Positions 36,838 through 51,000 are shown, counted from the stretch's first letter. The stretch is DNA of 64,000 nt from Blastocystis sp. Blastoise (GCA_039096225.1 JBBPEB010000025.1:579501-643500), one strand, 5' to 3'. Notes: generated by a model not told the origin, from the letters alone. Program-made: numbers and translations.

Positions 36838-39576
36838 ATGCAACGTAAAGATTCTATTGTTTGGGATGTTACTGGTAGTCAATATGAAGATGCTTTCAAG
36901 ATCTCTGGTACCAATGAATTAGAAGCTCTTTTCAGCCCTAATAATGTAGCTCTTATTGGTGCTACTGATAGAATTGGATCTGTCGGTCAAACTATTCTCT
37001 TCAACCTTATTACTTCTCCTTTTGGTGGTGGTGTTATTCCCATTAACCCTAAGAAATCTAAGGTTCTTGGTATCCCCGCTTATAAGAACATTAAGGATGT
37101 TCCTGAACATGTAGACTTAGCTATTATTTGCATTCCTTCTAAGGCCGTTCTTGGTTCTGTTAGAGATTGTGGTGAAGCTGGTGTTCGTGGTATTATTGTT
37201 ATTTCTGCTGGTTTCAAAGAAGTTGGTCCTGAAGGTTTAAAGATGGAACAAGATGTTGTTGCTGAAGCTAAGAAACATCATATGAGAGTTATTGGACCTA
37301 ACTGTCTTGGTTTAATGAGACCCCCGACCGGTCTTAATGCTTCTTTTGCTAACCATATGGCTCTTAAGGGTCACGTTGGTTTCATTTCTCAATCTGGTGC
37401 TCTTATGACTGCTATTCTTGATTGGTCTCTTAAGGAAGGTCTTGGTTATTCTGCTTTCATTTCTATTGGTTCTATGGCTGATATTGATTTCTCTGATCTT
37501 ATCTATTACTTAGGTGATGATGAAGAAACCCACTCTATTCTTATTTATATGGAATCTATTGGTAACGCCTCTGCTTTCTTATCTGCTGCTCGTGAAGTTG
37601 CTCTCCGTAAACCTATTATTGTTATTAAGCCTGGTCGTTCTGCTGCTGCTGCTCAAGCTGCTGCTTCTCACACTGGTTCTCTTACTGGTTCTGATGATGT
37701 CCTCACTGCTGCTTTCAAGAGAGTTGGTGTCGTTCGTGTCAATACTATTGAAGAACTCTTCTACATGGCTGATGTCTTAGATAAACAACCTAGACCTCAA
37801 GGTCCTAGACTTTCTATTATTACCAACGCTGGTGGTCCCGGTGTCATCTGTACCGATGAACTTGTCACTGGAGGTGGTGCTCTTACTCACATTTCTGATG
37901 AAGCTATGGCTGCTTATAACTCCTTCCTTCCTTCTGCTTGGTCTCATCACAATCCTATTGATATTTTAGGTGATGCTTCTCCTGCTGTTTATGCTGAATC
38001 CCTTAAGGTTGCTGGTTCTGATGCTAACTCTGATGGTATGCTTGTCATTCTTACTCCTCAATCTGTTACTAAACCTACTGAAACTGCTAGAGAACTTACC
38101 AAATATGCTCATATTCCTGGTAAACCAGTTCTTGCTGCTTGGATGGGTGGTGTTTTCTTAGATGAAGGTAGAAAGATTCTCAGAGAAGCTGGTATTCCTG
38201 CTTTCGGTTATCCTGATGCTGCTGCTAAGATTTTCAATTATATGTGGGAATATTCTTCTAATCTTGAATCCCTTTATGAAGTCCCTGCTGTTCCTATGGG
38301 TAAAGCTAATCAACAAAAGGCTGCTAAGCTTATTGCTGATGTCATTGCTTCTGGTAGAAATCTTCTTACTGAAGCTGAATCTAAGGAACTTCTTGCTTCT
38401 TATGGTATCCCCACTGTTCAAACTCTTATTGCTGAAACTGCTGAAGATGCTGCTAAGCTTGCTGATTCTATGGGTTATCCCGTTGTTGTTAAACTTAATT
38501 CCGAAACTATTACTCACAAATCTGATGTTGGTGGTGTCCAATTAAATCTTAAGAATGCTGAACAAGTTAAGGAAGCTTTCAATACTATTAAATCTAATCT
38601 TGAAAAATTAGGTAAAGTTGATGGATTCCAAGGTGTTACTGTTCAACTTATGCTTAATCTTTCTGAAGGTTATGAAGTTATTTTCGGTTGTAATAATGAT
38701 CCTCAAGTTGGTCCTATTATTGTTTTCGGTACTGGTGGTACTCTCGTTGAAGTCTACAAAGATTCTTCTATGACTCTTCCTCCTGTAAATACTACTCAAG
38801 CTCGTAACTGCATGAAACAAACTAAGATTTACAAGGCTCTTCAAGGTGTTCGTGGTAAGAAGGGTTGTGATCAAAATAAATTAGATCAAGTCTTTGTCCG
38901 TTTCTCTGAATTAGTTTCTGATCAACATTGGATTAAGGAACTTGATATTAACCCTATGTTTGTATCTGAAAATCATATTGTTGCTCTTGATGCTCGTGTT
39001 GTCTTATATGCTCCTGGTACTCCTGAAGAAAAACTTTCTCATCCTGCTATTCGTCCTTATCCTTATCAATATTGTTCTGAATTCACTGGTAAGACTGAAA
39101 CTTATGAAATCAGACCTATTCGTCCTTCTGATATTCCTGCTATGAAGGCTTTCGAAGAAACTCTTTCTGAAGAAACTGTTAAGAACTACTTTGCTAATGA
39201 TCTTGCTCTTGAAAAGAGATTAAGCCATAGCAGACTTATTCCTTCTTGTTTCATCGATTATGAAAGACAAATTGCTTTAGTTGCTGAAACTAAGACTGAA
39301 AATGGTGAAACCATTATTGCTGGTACTGGTCGTATTTGTAAGGTTCCTAATACTAACGTTGGTCGTCTCCTCGTTTGTGTTTCTGATAAACATCAAAAGA
39401 ATGGTTTAGGTAAGTACTTCGTTGAACAAAGTATTAAGGTTGCTCAAGAAGAAAAACTTTCTCTTGTTTTCACTAAATTCAACAAGAATAATACTGCTTT
39501 CAAGAATCTCCTTGAAAAGTATGAATTTACTTTTGAAGAAGAAGGTGATAACGTTGTTGCTATCAAAAAGTTTTAA
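36838..39576 (+). CDS. ADP-forming acetyl-CoA synthetase fused to a C-terminal GNAT domain
   Basis: Intronless, 912 residues. Acetyl-CoA + ADP + Pi gives acetate + ATP + CoA, an energy-conserving last step in several anaerobic protists and archaea. Order: CoA-binding Rossmann region (about 25-160, ...[15 protein letters not shown]), ligase-CoA domains with the phospho-histidine His278 in [15 protein letters not shown]-grasp domain (about 490-700) with second His560 in [10 protein letters not shown], then GNAT domain (about 740-912) with acetyl-CoA motif [10 protein letters not shown]. The alpha and beta parts are in one chain. The layout resembles the bacterial lysine acetyltransferase Pat/YfiQ, whose ligase part is reported to be catalytically dead. 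Here both histidines are kept, so ligase activity looks possible alongside acetyltransfer. No obvious organelle presequence ([13 protein letters not shown]), so probably cytosolic. Strong codon bias suggests high expression. Confidence 0.95.
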   Translation: MQRKDSIVWDVTGSQYEDAFKISGTNELEALFSPNNVALIGATDRIGSVGQTILFNLITSPFGGGVIPINPKKSKVLGIPAYKNIKDVPEHVDLAIICIPSKAVLGSVRDCGEAGVRGIIVISAGFKEVGPEGLKMEQDVVAEAKKHHMRVIGPNCLGLMRPPTGLNASFANHMALKGHVGFISQSGALMTAILDWSLKEGLGYSAFISIGSMADIDFSDLIYYLGDDEETHSILIYMESIGNASAFLSAAREVALRKPIIVIKPGRSAAAAQAAASHTGSLTGSDDVLTAAFKRVGVVRVNTIEELFYMADVLDKQPRPQGPRLSIITNAGGPGVICTDELVTGGGALTHISDEAMAAYNSFLPSAWSHHNPIDILGDASPAVYAESLKVAGSDANSDGMLVILTPQSVTKPTETARELTKYAHIPGKPVLAAWMGGVFLDEGRKILREAGIPAFGYPDAAAKIFNYMWEYSSNLESLYEVPAVPMGKANQQKAAKLIADVIASGRNLLTEAESKELLASYGIPTVQTLIAETAEDAAKLADSMGYPVVVKLNSETITHKSDVGGVQLNLKNAEQVKEAFNTIKSNLEKLGKVDGFQGVTVQLMLNLSEGYEVIFGCNNDPQVGPIIVFGTGGTLVEVYKDSSMTLPPVNTTQARNCMKQTKIYKALQGVRGKKGCDQNKLDQVFVRFSELVSDQHWIKELDINPMFVSENHIVALDARVVLYAPGTPEEKLSHPAIRPYPYQYCSEFTGKTETYEIRPIRPSDIPAMKAFEETLSEETVKNYFANDLALEKRLSHSRLIPSCFIDYERQIALVAETKTENGETIIAGTGRICKVPNTNVGRLLVCVSDKHQKNGLGKYFVEQSIKVAQEEKLSLVFTKFNKNNTAFKNLLEKYEFTFEEEGDNVVAIKKF

Positions 39577-39833
39577 ATAAATTGTATCTTGCGTTGTTTG
39601 TGTGCTTAAAATAAATTGATGTTTTTTTCAATTAAAATAGTTATTTAATTTTATTTTCATTATTTTTTTTTTTTTTGTTTTATTTTGTTCATATTGAAAT
39701 ATGAATGATTAACCATTTTTGGAAAACAAAAATCAAATTATAATAAACAGTTTACGTGTATTATATATAAAAGTTTTTCATTACTGTTTGGTTGTTTGAA
39801 GAGAGGAGTAAAATCTATAATCCAATATACTAT

Positions 39834-42456
39834 TTAGATAATATGAATATACTCTTTTAATGAATTGAATGCAACTTTATAATCTGTAGATACGGTGATA
39901 TTTTTGTTGATCCAATCAGGTAATAAGGAGATGAGATAGGTCTGTTTGAATCGTTTATCGAGAAATACTATAGCTGCCCAATCATCTTTGTGTCTTAATG
40001 CTCTTCCAACACTTTGATTGGTTGCTTTCATACATAGATTTATATAGTATTGTTGACCTGTCGACTATATATAGAGGTATATAAAAATGAAATATAAGTA
40101 ATAGTATACTTGTTTCGATATTATTGTATTTGAAGAGAGTTGATCTATATATAAGTATATTATTAGAGAATAATATATATATTATTATGATTATTAATTA
40201 TATACAAGGATGTTGATTCAGATAATTCATTTTTTCTTTTATAATAATATCATATACATTAGGAAAAGGCACTCCCATCATTATTACACATCTAGCAAGT
40301 TCATCACTAAAGTTAATGCCTTCAGACAGTTTACCGCCAACAACAGAAAAAAGGGCGGCATTTTTTGTTGAATGAACACTTTCTGTATATTTTCTAAAAT
40401 ATAGAAATAATAAGTAGATTATATAAAATATTAATAATAATATAAAAAAATATTTATTATAATATAAGCAAATTCAAATAATAATATATTAATTATAATA
40501 TATATATAATAATAGCATATAAATAAATATATATAAATAATGATAATAATATATAAACATAATAGTATATAAATAATAATAACATGTATAGTAGAATATA
40601 CACAAGTATATCGTCACATTCTTTGGTTCCCCGCGGTTCAACGAATATCTCCTTCTTCTTATGTAAAACATCATAAAAATTGTGTGTTTTGAGGAGTTGA
40701 ATATAGTCTGAAAGTGACTGAAATGAAGGAAAGAAAAGGACAATTCCCTAAAAATAGTGAAGTAACAATATATACCGATGTGAAAGATGAAATAATTTTT
40801 TTTACATATATTCATAAATTTATTCTTATATAATATATATACACCAGGGGTAATAGTAAATAGCGATCGAAGAACATTAATAGAGTCTAAATACTATATA
40901 TATATATATATATATAGAAATAATAATACCTATCTTTATAATTATAAAGAATATAAATTACTATACTTGATTAATTAATTAATATTCAAAATAAAAAATA
41001 TAACTTACCATTTCTGTATTCCCACGATTTTTAAAAGAAAATTCAAATTCTTTGCCTGAAGGTCCTGAAGTTATAATAATGGGTTTAAATTGTTTTGGCG
41101 GGACAATATGAGGGAGAGAAAGGGTTGTAATGGTGGCAGGATCTTTGGCGGGAAAAAGGGAACAAGTAAGATCAGATATCTATATATATAAACTATATTA
41201 TCTACTGTGATGATGCGTACAATAGTATTATGTATATAATAATATTTTTAAATGAAAATGGAATATATATATATATTTAATTGTATACAGGTTTTAGTGT
41301 CCCTCCAGTAAAGAGAATACTCCATGCTTGTTCTTCAATTTCTCTATATAGATGAATATATAATATAATATAATATAATATAATATAAGTTGTCTATATA
41401 CTTGAAATAAGAAGCTGGGTTGAGATTAATATATTTAATAGAAACACTAGTAATGTCTGTACTTGAAGAAGGAGTATATATACATATTCGACCATTCTAT
41501 AGAATAAGTATAATAATAATAATAGAAATAGAAATGATGATTGTAATATATTATAATAATACTATAATATTATTATACATTATCACTGTTTTTTAAACTA
41601 AGAATAAATTGAAAAACAGTTGGAAAATAAGATCTATAATAACGGGAATCCACTTTATTTGTAGTCATTGATTGTTTTTCACATTTTACTTCGTTCTCTT
41701 TTTCCTTCTCTTGTTTTTGTTCTAAACGATCACAAAAACCATTGAGCTAATAAAATATGTATATAGTATAATGATTCATATAATATATTATAATACTATG
41801 ATAAATAAATGTAAATATTCAAATAATAACAACTATTAATAGATTTATAATAATCATTTTTTTATACTTTACGAAATAAGTTAGCTTTCTTAATATATGT
41901 ATTTATAGAGTATATATTTATATCTTCTAATTCTAATAGTATTAGTATATCACTAACGGAATATACAGGCTTTGATACTATATATATTTTATAGTTATAA
42001 TAAGAATATGTAACAAATAAAAATATAGTATACTCATAAAATACAAGAATATTCGAATGAAATAAATAGTTTATATATATATTATATATAATGTATATAC
42101 ACTCTTTCTTCTCAATTTTATCAAATAATAATAAAAGTTTATTTAAAATCATTAGTAGTTGTTGTATATAGAATATATTCCTTCCTCTTAAGCGTAACTT
42201 ATAACGATCAAGATAATTTTGCAACTGAAATAAACTACTATCAACCTATTATAAATCATTATATATATATATATATATATTTATAAAAGGTTCTAATCAG
42301 ATTAAGGAATCAGTCATAATAAATAAAAATATGGACTAAAACAATAATTATAAATAATATATATATATATACATGATATCTTTCTAATGATGGACTATAT
42401 ATATCATTTAATGAATCGATAACATTATGAGCTTCATCAAATATTATTACACTATT

Positions 42457-42487
<31 letters not shown>

Positions 42488-42529
42488 AATATATATAACA
42501 ATTGACATCATAAAAGTATAAAAAATAAA

Positions 42530-42566
<37 letters not shown>

Positions 42567-44533
42567 GATCGATTCCATAACTGTCTCTACTTTCTTTACT
42601 AAGTATCAAATTATAAGGAAGAAATACTAACTAGAATATAAAAGTAAATACAATATTATAATAAATAAACAAATGAAAATGTAAATAATAGAATAATTCA
42701 TAAAAAAGTATATTAATAAACAAACTGATATATATACATCAGCATTAGGAAGTGCGTCACGAACTGAATAATAGGGACACGTGCTACAAGAACATCCTTC
42801 GAAATACAATTCCTCAACAGAAAAATTATCTGACAATATAAAATCTGCAAATCGTTTACATTTCTCTGTTTCTTTAAAAGGACATTTTCCCTCCTTTTTC
42901 GTGGCGCGCTGCATCTGTAAACATTTTTCCTGAATATATTGGTCATTATCATTCGATCGAATTCTATATTTATATTCATATAGTTATATAAATTTATATT
43001 TCAAGTATAAAGGAAAATAATTAAAAAAAAAATAAAAAAACAGAATATATATATATAATTATTATAAATAGAATATTCTTATATACTGGTTATTAATACA
43101 ATAAACCTTTCTGGATCCCAATATAATTGATTTTACAGAAGGATAATAATCAGTTCTTTTGAATTCATTATATAATTGTTGAAGTTGAGAATGCGTACGA
43201 GAACATATATATATCTATATATATGTATATATATTTATTATTCAAATTATAGTGAAAAAACTATTATATATAAATGAAAACTTCCTGTATATAATAAATA
43301 AACTAGTATACTTTAGTTGTATATATAATATTATCTATCCGATCTTCTTCTTCTTCATATGAAATAATCTTAGAAGGAGAAGGAGAAGAAGAAGAATTAC
43401 TATATATAATATATTTAATATATATAATATATTTAATATATATAATATATTTAATATATATACTCATCATAATCAGATAATATGATGTCACTATCTATAT
43501 ACATAATTATTATAATTAATATACACATGAATAATAATAGAAACAAGATTTTAAAAACAAACTACTATTTTTTTAAATATATATATATATATTAATAACA
43601 AAAGAATAGATTATTATATGATTTCTTTCTATGTATATAACATATACATAAATACCTTCTTCTTCTTCTTTTTTATTTTTCTTTTCTGATTTGGATTCTA
43701 TCTATATATATGTATTTATAATTAAAAAAATATATAAAAAAATATAATTAAAAGAATATATAAAATAATATAATTAAAAAATATATAAAATAATATAATT
43801 AAAAAATATATAAAAAAATATAATTAAAAAATATAAAATATTATGATTAAAAAAATACATAAAATAATAATAATATAAATATACCTTTCGTCTCTTCTCA
43901 AGTGGAAATATAACTATATATATAGGAAATATATACATAATATTTAGAACAAATATATATAGATACTACTAGAAAATATATATATATATATACGTCCATT
44001 CTTATGAATTTCATTAATTCTTTGATCAAGTTCTCCAAGTTGATGAGACAATAATAATCTTTTTGTATATGTTTCCGAAGAATCATTCTCAACGTCTGCA
44101 AGCCATTTAGGAACGTTAGCTATTTTAAATATTATTGAATAATTGTGTGAAAGAATCTATGATGTCTATCTCTTGAAATATAAATATACATGGAACAGAT
44201 GGATCTTTACGTTTTAGATCATCTGGCAATCTAGGTGCATCCTTCAACCAGGTTAATGCACTGCAAAGAACACACAATGATTTTCCCTACGAAACTCATT
44301 TTTATAAGAAAAACAACAAAATGTACTGTTCCTGTTGGACTTTCTAAAATACCGACTTTTCCTTTAGCTAGTATGTCATATGCAGTATCCATAAACATCT
44401 TTTGACTTGGATAGGGATCAAATGGAAAGTGATAATTCTATTAATGGATAATCAAATAATGCCAAATTCTATATACACGTTCAATCCCATTTCCTGTGTC
44501 GTTCGATGTTGCTTTATCTTGATCCTTGTCCAT
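39834..44533 (-). CDS. DDX11: DDX11/CHL1-type iron-sulfur DNA helicase
   Basis: Minus-strand gene with many small exons. Start is at 44533 ([18 protein letters not shown]), stop at 39836-39834. A 39-nt intron leads to the Q-motif and Walker A region: [24 protein letters not shown]. The gene continues with [14 protein letters not shown] and the Fe-S cluster region, whose cysteines lie in [13 protein letters not shown] and [16 protein letters not shown]. Then come FDEAHN (DEAH box), [41 protein letters not shown] and the C-terminal [19 protein letters not shown]. The KKxIFxEP and Fe-S spacing fit DDX11/CHL1 better than RTEL1 or XPD. The family unwinds forked and G-quadruplex DNA and supports sister-chromatid cohesion in the nucleus. 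Introns are (TA)n-rich with tandem repeats. Confidence 0.9.
43720..43875. repeat. Degenerate tandem repeat in a DDX11 intron
   Basis: Five to six imperfect units of about 25-27 bases of the type ATATATAAAATAATATAATTAAAA follow one another. Unit length varies by A-run slippage, and there is no coding content. Confidence 0.7.
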
Positions 44534-44968
44534 GATATAGGAATAATTAACACAAATAATGATTATTCATTATTTACGGGAATACAAAACTTCAGTTTTT
44601 TCGCTGAAATTGTAGTTATACACATTCAGACTAACTGAATTAGGGTAGTATTATCTGGAAAAAACGGTGTACTAAGGAAGAAAATTGTGTGTTTTCAGTC
44701 CCACCTTTATATGGATTAGATAATTAATTTCTTCTTAAACTCATTTAATAAAACAATACTTTAAATAAACTTTAATAAGAGAGGTTTACTTTCTATCTCA
44801 AGCTATCAACATCTACTGTATTTAAAGAAAAGTAATTTACACAATTTTCAATTTTTTAGTATTTTTCTGGTTATTATTTTATTGTCTAGTTTCTCTAAAT
44901 ATACTTGAAATATTTACTATCATAGATTTATCTCATTTATCTATAGTTTTCTATTTTACTTAATAATA
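44534..44968. other. Divergent intergenic region between DDX11 and a membrane-protein gene
   Basis: 435 bases of A+T-rich DNA that must serve as promoter for both neighbours. No conserved element is recognised. Confidence 0.45.
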
Positions 44969-46537
44969 ATGGCGTCTTCTACCTTCTTTATGACTATTCC
45001 TGACACAACCTCTTCTCAGGGAAATGCCTATATAACGAGAGGTCCTGTAGTAGATCATATGCAACATCAGAGAGCAAGTGGGTATGCTCTTTTAGTTTTT
45101 CTTATTTCTTTTAATTATTTTTATTATTTTTTAATGTTTTTTTTTATGTATTTAATGTTTTTTAATGTTTTTTAAACTTTTGTTTATTATTTTATTATTA
45201 TTTTAATGTTTCTAAATGAACTATATTTTATGAAAATATTATGTTTGTATATATATAGAAATAGCACTCCAGCTCAAGTTCTTTTTATTCCAGCAACAGG
45301 GTATATAGTTATTTAATAAATATCACCTATTCTTTTAATATTTCTTAATTGTGTAAATCTATTTTTATTCTTAATATATATTATTTATATAGTAAGGTTT
45401 TGCTTCTTTTATTTGTATTTATATTGTTATCTTAGTTATGCGTAAAAATGCAGAAATGATGTTCTTTGCTCAATATAAGAATTATTTGTCATTATATACA
45501 ATGTTAGCTGTTTGGGTTATAATATCAAGTGTATACTATTTTAATATACTTTTTTTTTATAAATCAATTTATATAGATATATATATTAATTATGAAAAAT
45601 ACTATTTTTATATAAAATATATTATTTAACTATATATATTTAGTTTATGGTGACTTATTATATACTTCCAATTGCATTATTATGTTTAATTGGAAGGTTT
45701 TTAGTAAACAGAATTTGCCTTTATATTGTATATATATTATCTATTAGCTATTAGTTATTATTATATTTATGATTAATTATTTTATTTATTATTAATAGTT
45801 TTTATTATATATCTATTATAAAAATATGTAAATATGCTTTTTTTAATCCCTATTTCTATTTAATATATATATATATAAAGACTTCTGGTTGTTTGATTGC
45901 TGTGAATATATATGCATTTTTGGATATTTTTTATATCAATCCCAAATACACTACAGATACGCTTCTGGTACAACTTCTATTCTTATGTGTTTTCTCGGTA
46001 TCCTGCACATTCTTCTCTATTTATGTCTCTTATCAATGGTATTCTATTCAAGCAGATGGTATATATTTATTATAATATTATGGATTATAGATTATATAGT
46101 GTTATATTTATTATATTTATGATATTCATATATCATTAACTTATATATTATGTTTACTAATTAATACTATTGTTATATTCATATATCATTAATTTATATA
46201 TTATGTTTACTCTAATATACGATTATTATATTCATATTCTTCTTATTCAACAGTATATAACATAAATATTATATATTTAGATTATAAGTTTTTTAAACAA
46301 ATATCAACAGGATCTAAAATATCAAATCCTAAATTATTCTTTCAAAATTATTGTGTTAATCAATCTACTCTTCCTTCTGTACCTCCATCTATTATGTCTA
46401 ATCCTATTAATACTTCTTATAATAATAACTTTATACCACAAGGAACGAATGGTATTAATATAAATAATAATATACCTTCTTCTGTTTTCAATTCATCACC
46501 CACACTTCAAGAACCACTAATTATTAATCAATCCTAG
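44969..46537 (+). CDS. Uncharacterised multi-pass membrane protein
   Basis: Plus-strand gene of about seven small exons. First exon MASSTFFMTIPDTTSSQGN at 44969, then STPAQVLFIPATG (about 45260-45300), VMRKNAEMMFFAQYKNYLSL (45436-), a hydrophobic exon MVTYYILPIALLCLIG (about 45648), a third with SGCLIAVNIYAFLDIFYINP and LLVQLLFLCVFSVSCTFFSI (about 45880-46055), and a last exon of Asn/Pro/Ser-rich tail (SIMSNPINTSYNNN) ending at TAG 46535-46537. About four membrane helices are predicted by eye, with a soluble low-complexity C-terminus. I do not recognise the family. Exon edges of the small middle exons are uncertain. Confidence 0.55.
46122..46211. repeat. Two 37-bp direct repeats in an intron
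   Basis: The 37-base unit beginning ATATTCATATATCATTAA occurs at 46122-46158 and 46175-46211 with one difference. Confidence 0.7.
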
Positions 46538-48000
46538 GTATATATCCTATAGTCTTTCTTTTCACTTTTTTTAATTGTCCTTTTCCTTCTTTTTTATGTA
46601 AAAACTAGCTTTTGTTCGTTCTTGTAATTTCTATTCTTTTGTTCACAATGTATAGTCTATATTATCACACACAACAGAACCTAAAAAAAGAACAAAACAC
46701 ATTAAATCATTGAAACAAAGACTCAAACACATTAATACATCAAAAAACAAAAAAACAAAGACAAATATGCAACTAAAAAACATAAATAAATATGGCACAA
46801 ACATTTAATAAACAAATAATTCAACAACAAATCAAAGCAATCACCTCAGAAGAACAGATTCTTAAATAATGCTCTTGGTTTGCAATCAGACATATCATTA
46901 TTAATAAATAAACACTTCGAAGGAGATGAAGGACCATAGATTCTTTCGTTCATCATATGTTGTGAGACAGCAAATGTATGTTGTTGGCTTAATATCACAG
47001 TATTACTCGATTCCATAACAGCTTAATAAATATTATAATAAAAAGTTGTTTCACTTATAGAAAGCAAATATGAACAAAAAACGAAAAACAAACTTTTAGG
47101 TGGGAAGATGTTCGTCAGTTTCCAATTCAAAAACCACCCATAAAACAATTTCTTATTGGATAGGAATCTCTGAGAAAATTCTTGACTTTTTCTTTCCCAC
47201 CATTTTTAAGATTATAATTATTTTGTAAATAATTAGAGTATAAAACACATTGAACATAAAACAACTTTTCCCAAAGCCCTATGAAGAGGGATAATTTATG
47301 CTCAGCATAGTATGACGAAAAAATTCATGCTCAGCATAGTATGGCCAATAGGCTACCCGCCTATTGGCCTGGTCTACTATGCATACTCTAAAGAAAACAC
47401 CTTCTACTATGCTGAGTGTGAATTACGCCCCTATGAAGATGACAAAATCCATAAATTTTGAAAAGATAAGTAAATGATTATGAATATTTGTTATTTGGCG
47501 TTTTATTGACTGCTTAATACACAACTTTGTTGATAAGGTTATAGAAAAGGAAACACTGGAATAATAAAGATACTACACAATTTTTATTATTCACATTTGC
47601 TAATTAAATGATTTTGAATATATCTATGCGTTAGATAGATTGAGTATATTTCAGTTACAAAGTCTATTCATAAGAAACCACCATGATGACAGCGATGCTA
47701 ATCATAGAATACTATATAATGCGTGATATTTATGACGATTCAATTGCGTATTTGTTCTCTCATTTCGTTAAATTATAAAAAACCACATGCTAATAGTATA
47801 AAGAAAAATTAAAATAGTATTTGTTTCTCTTCTGCTTTTTTGTATTGATTTTCATTGTATTTAAACTATTCTATTTTATTGGTATAATGAATATCACAAT
47901 CTAAACAATATTTTATTAAATAAAGGCTAATAAAAACAAATGAAAAATTTGGAATTTTTTTGTTATTAATTAAATTGAAAGCATATAACTCTAACTAATA
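46538..48000. other. Intergenic region upstream of CWC27
   Basis: About 1.46 kb. It contains the foldback element at 47277-47439 and one TGACG at about 47730. Elsewhere it is A+T-rich unique sequence without a supported gene. Confidence 0.5.
47277..47439. mobile_element. Putative MITE-like foldback element with 11-bp flanking direct repeats
   Basis: CCCTATGAAGA occurs at 47277-47287 and 47429-47439, flanking about 141 bases. The inner ends are imperfect inverted repeats of about 25 bases centred on TGCTCAGCATAGTA on the left and TACTATGCTGAGTG on the right. A second copy of ATGCTCAGCATAGTATG lies at 47327-47343. The centre is a perfect 10-bp GC-rich hairpin GGCCAATAGG/CCTATTGGCC (47343-47369, loop CTACCCG). 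No protein is encoded. Short, non-coding, terminally inverted and flanked by a 9-11-bp duplication is the form of Mutator-like MITEs. A single copy in this window is not proof of mobility. Confidence 0.5.
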
Positions 48001-51000
48001 ATGGCATATATTTACAATCTAGAGCCGTTTACAGAAGGAAAAGTTATTCTTCATACAGATAAAGGTGATGTCACCATTGAATTATGGCCGAAACAGTCTC
48101 CTTTGGCTGTGAGAAACTTTGTTCAACTTTGTTTAGAAGGATATTATGATAACACTATATTCCACCGAATAATCAAAGGAATGATGGTTCAAGGAGGTGA
48201 TCCAACCGGTACAGGAGCAGGTGGCGAATCAATATATGATGGTCCATTTAAAGATGAATTTAATCAACGATTAAAGTTTAGTCATCGAGGTATTGTTGCT
48301 ATGGCAAATTCAAATATCCCAAATACGAATCAAAGTCAATTTTTTATCACTCTCGATAAAACAGAATGGCTCACTGGAAAGCATACCATTTTTGGTCGAG
48401 TATGAATGTGGATATTATTATTTTTTTAAATATATTTTATATACTATTTATATTATATTAATATTATATGTTTTATTATATAAATATTATATGTTTTATT
48501 ATATGAATATAATATAATATGTTTATAATATTAATATAATATGAATAGTATATGTTTTATTATATAAATATTATATGTTTTATTATATAAATATAATATA
48601 ATATGTTTATAATATTAATATAATATGAATATTATATGTTATATTATATTTCTATTTAATATGTTATTTACAAATACTATATTCTAGGTAAATGACGATA
48701 CTATATATAATATATTAAGAATGGCTGATTTGGAAATAGGCAAGGAAGACCGTCCTGTATATCCTCCAAAAATCATTAACGTTACTGTTGTTGATAATCC
48801 ATTCCCTGATATTGTTCCTAGGTATATATTATAATGTTTTATATATAGTGTTATATATATTATTTAAATACATAGTTGTGAACATATATATATATATTGA
48901 ACAATATCTATAACTATTTATATACTATATTATTTTTATATATAAAAAATGTAATGTTTTTAAACACAAATATAACAATACTATATATATAGAGTGATAA
49001 AGAAGAAAGAAGATGGTGTGAAGAAAGATAAAGAAAAGACCAAGAAAGTTAAGAAAGCTGTGAAGAACTTGAAGCTATTATCATTTGGAGAAGATGAAGA
49101 AGAATTGAATTCTATTGTTCAAAAGAAAAACTGTATGTATTCAGTTATCTATAGACTATAATTATGATCAATATGCTTTGTATTAATTATAAATAAAAAA
49201 TATATATTTTTTTCATATATATTTATATAATAATATTAGTGTATATTATTTATAGTAAAGAATTCTGTTATTCCAGAAGATATTGCTGTTCAAGAAAGTA
49301 TATATTATCTATATGATTCGAAATATAATAATGTGTTTTTTATTATATTCTGAGTATAGGTTTAGAACGAGAAAAAGAGCAATTAGAAAAAGAAGAGAAA
49401 AAGAGAAAAGAAATAGAAGAGCAAAAGAAAATGGATATACCAAAAACTTCTGATGAATCTACAACTAAAACTGAACCAAAAGATTATGAAGAAAAAATGA
49501 TAGAGAAGATGAAAGAAAAAGAAAAGAAATTTCAAGAAAAAAAGAAATTAGAAGAGGAGAAAAAGAAACAGTATATTATTATGTTTATTATTTATTATTT
49601 ATTATTTATTATTTATTATTTATTATTTATTATTTATTATTTATTTATTATTTATTATTTATTATTTATTATTTATTATTTATTATTTATTATTTATTAT
49701 TTATTATTTATTATTTATTATTTATTATTTATTATTTATTATTTATTATTTATTATTTATTATTTATTATTTATTATTTATTATTTATTATTTATTATTT
49801 ATTATTTATTATTTATTATTTATTATTTATTATTTATTATTTATTATTTATTATTTATTATTTATTATTTATTATTTATTATTTATTATTTATTATTTAT
49901 TATTTATTATTTATTATTTATTATTTATTATTTATTATTTATTATTTATTATTTATTATTATTATTCAATAGGAAAGATCTTGAAGAAGCTGTTAAAAAG
50001 CAATTAAAGTCAAGAAAGAATGATTTAAATGATGTATATATATATATATATGTATATCGAATACAATGATCTTTTTTATTGCATTATATTAATTAGTTTC
50101 GTTATTTATATACATGACTATATATATAAATATAGGATTCCAAGATAATTGTAAAGCCAAAGATAGATATAGAGAATGCAAAGAATACTGTTTTAGACCC
50201 ATCTTCCTATAAACGTAAGGTAGCTATTCAGAAGAAAGAAATTCTTCAAAAACAACAAGTCTCTGTATATAGGTTATTATACTTATTATTATACTTATTA
50301 TTATACTATTTTATTATTATCATGTTACTATTTATTATTATGATACTCATTATTATTATTTTGCTTTTTTTCAAGTAATATAAAATAAATAGTTATATAT
50401 ATTTATATTTTATTCTATAGACTAGTGATTTATTAAAACAATTCAAAAATCGTCTGAAATCAGCTTGGAAAGAGAAAAGTAATATATAGAATTATATTAT
50501 TATACATTTTATTCCATAAAGATAACTATATAATTTATGACTTATATATAACAATAGAATAGATAAAGAATATTCACTATTCTATATTTATTGTTTTATC
50601 TATATATTACTGTATATTTATAATTCAAATATATATAAAAGAGGAACCAGAGAAGAAAGAAGATGATGAAGATAAAGATATAGATAAGAAAACAAATATA
50701 AAGAATAAACGAAATATAGATGATGATGATGAAAGTGACGATGGTATATATACATATATTATTATATATTATATATTATATATTTATTTATATATTATAT
50801 ATTATATATTATATAGATGTTAATGATAATAGCTGGATGACTTCTCAGTTGAGATTTACACATCATATCGACGTATATATATAATAAATAAATATATAAT
50901 AAATATATATGTATATAATAATAAATATATGTATAATAATTATATATGCATATATATATAATTAATAAATATATATAATAGTCAAAGTATATAATAATAA

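Noticed and set aside
47343-47369. GC-rich hairpin considered as a tRNA or small RNA
   Set aside because: There is only a single stem, no cloverleaf, and flanking direct and inverted repeats fit a foldback element better.
49577-49966. CRISPR-like regular repeat
   Set aside because: Units are contiguous 7-mers without spacers in a eukaryotic intron, so it is a simple satellite.
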